A stretch of DNA of 14,911 nucleotides, taken from an uncultured Parabacteroides sp. (lineage in GTDB: Bacteria; Bacteroidota; Bacteroidia; Bacteroidales; Tannerellaceae). The DNA lies in NCBI RefSeq assembly GCF_902493135.1, contig NZ_CABUOD010000065.1, forward strand, positions 1-14,911, read 5' to 3'. The position numbers and the translations under genes were made by a program. Positions 14,661 to 14,911 of this stretch are shown piece by piece. Positions within the stretch are counted from its first letter, which is position 1. Each line of letters starts with the position of its first letter. The notes under the pieces are model-generated. The model saw only the letters and a program-made list of their open reading frames with translations, did not search any database and was not told the DNA's origin.

Positions 14661-14727
14661 GTGGGATCGGTGCTATATAAATAACGTGAATTCGATATAA
14701 CCCGATAAATATCTACTTGAATAATAA

Positions 14728-14911
14728 AAACATAACGAGAAAAAGATTGAACACTCCAGACGCAGCTCATTCAACAACTTCGTGGCAACCGCACCAAAAT
14801 TCGGAAATCGTATGAAATATACCAAAGGAAAAAGCAAGTTTTTGGTTCTTCGTCACTTTCGGGGCAGTTCATGTGTTAAAGCTAGTAAGTTTATTGCAAA
14901 GCAAGGTAATG
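14728..14911 (+). CDS. Partial open frame running off the window; possible transposase relic at its left end
   Basis: The frame is open from 14728 (after a TAA at 14725-14727) to the window edge. Its first part reads KIEHSRRSSFNNFVATAP, which resembles the C-terminal IEHSRHRSF-type motif of IS982-family transposases as I recall it; no transposase start or DDE core precedes it, so it would be a relic. An ATG at 14812 (MKYTKGKSKFLVLRHF) could start a real gene of at least 33 residues, basic in character, that I do not recognise. Whether this is one chimeric frame or a relic followed by a separate gene cannot be decided without the sequence to the right. Confidence 0.3.

Noticed and set aside
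13262..14770. A 502-codon minus-strand open frame opposite the GH109-type gene
   Set aside because: It is antisense to a gene with clear motifs, has no recognisable domain and reads through the terminator. Low use of the codons that give antisense stops explains it.
1..14911. CRISPR arrays, tRNA or rRNA genes, prophage modules
   Set aside because: No regularly spaced repeats, tRNA-like cloverleaf or rRNA segments were noticed, and no phage structural genes are present.

Overview
The window looks like chromosomal DNA of a gut-type Bacteroidales, most like Parabacteroides or Bacteroides. Three things suggest this: repeated matches to the Bacteroidetes promoter -7 element TAnnTTTG (best case TTTG-N19-TAAATTTG before the last complete gene), the absence of Shine-Dalgarno sequences, and the gene families present. 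The species assignment is an inference from family resemblance; no search was run.

Layout. (1) 1-2960 is AT-rich and accessory-looking. An AraC-type regulator (minus strand) faces away from a small rightward operon: a VOC/glyoxalase-fold protein, an exported PHP-domain protein, and a broken sugar-phosphate-isomerase-like TIM-barrel gene. (2) From about 2960 the base composition becomes visibly GC-richer. A large helical protein of unknown role (DUF6493-like) comes first, then a tight four-gene cluster: aguA and aguB (agmatine to putrescine), pabB and pabC (chorismate to p-aminobenzoate). (3) 8035-9846 carries two leftward L,D-transpeptidase-type cell-wall genes; the distal one runs antisense over the 3' end of pabC. 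(4) A RecQ DNA helicase (minus) and an RhlE-type DEAD-box RNA helicase (plus) diverge from a shared 131-bp region. The helicase mRNA leader contains a perfect 7-bp inverted repeat just before the start codon. (5) A Tat-exported Gfo/Idh/MocA-type GH109 glycosidase has a good promoter and a strong rho-independent terminator. (6) The last 250 bases are AT-richer and hold an open frame that runs off the window; it may begin with a relic of an IS982-type transposase.

How the genes work together. AguA and AguB are consecutive steps of putrescine synthesis; PabB and PabC are consecutive steps of folate-precursor synthesis. Overlapping junctions (4 bp and 17 bp) imply translational coupling across the two pathways. 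The two transpeptidases probably act on peptidoglycan in the periplasm. The left-end operon looks like a small regulated carbohydrate or keto-compound locus that has lost one enzyme. Several start codons were moved inward from the longest open frame because a promoter or the conserved protein start lies downstream; each case is explained in its entry.
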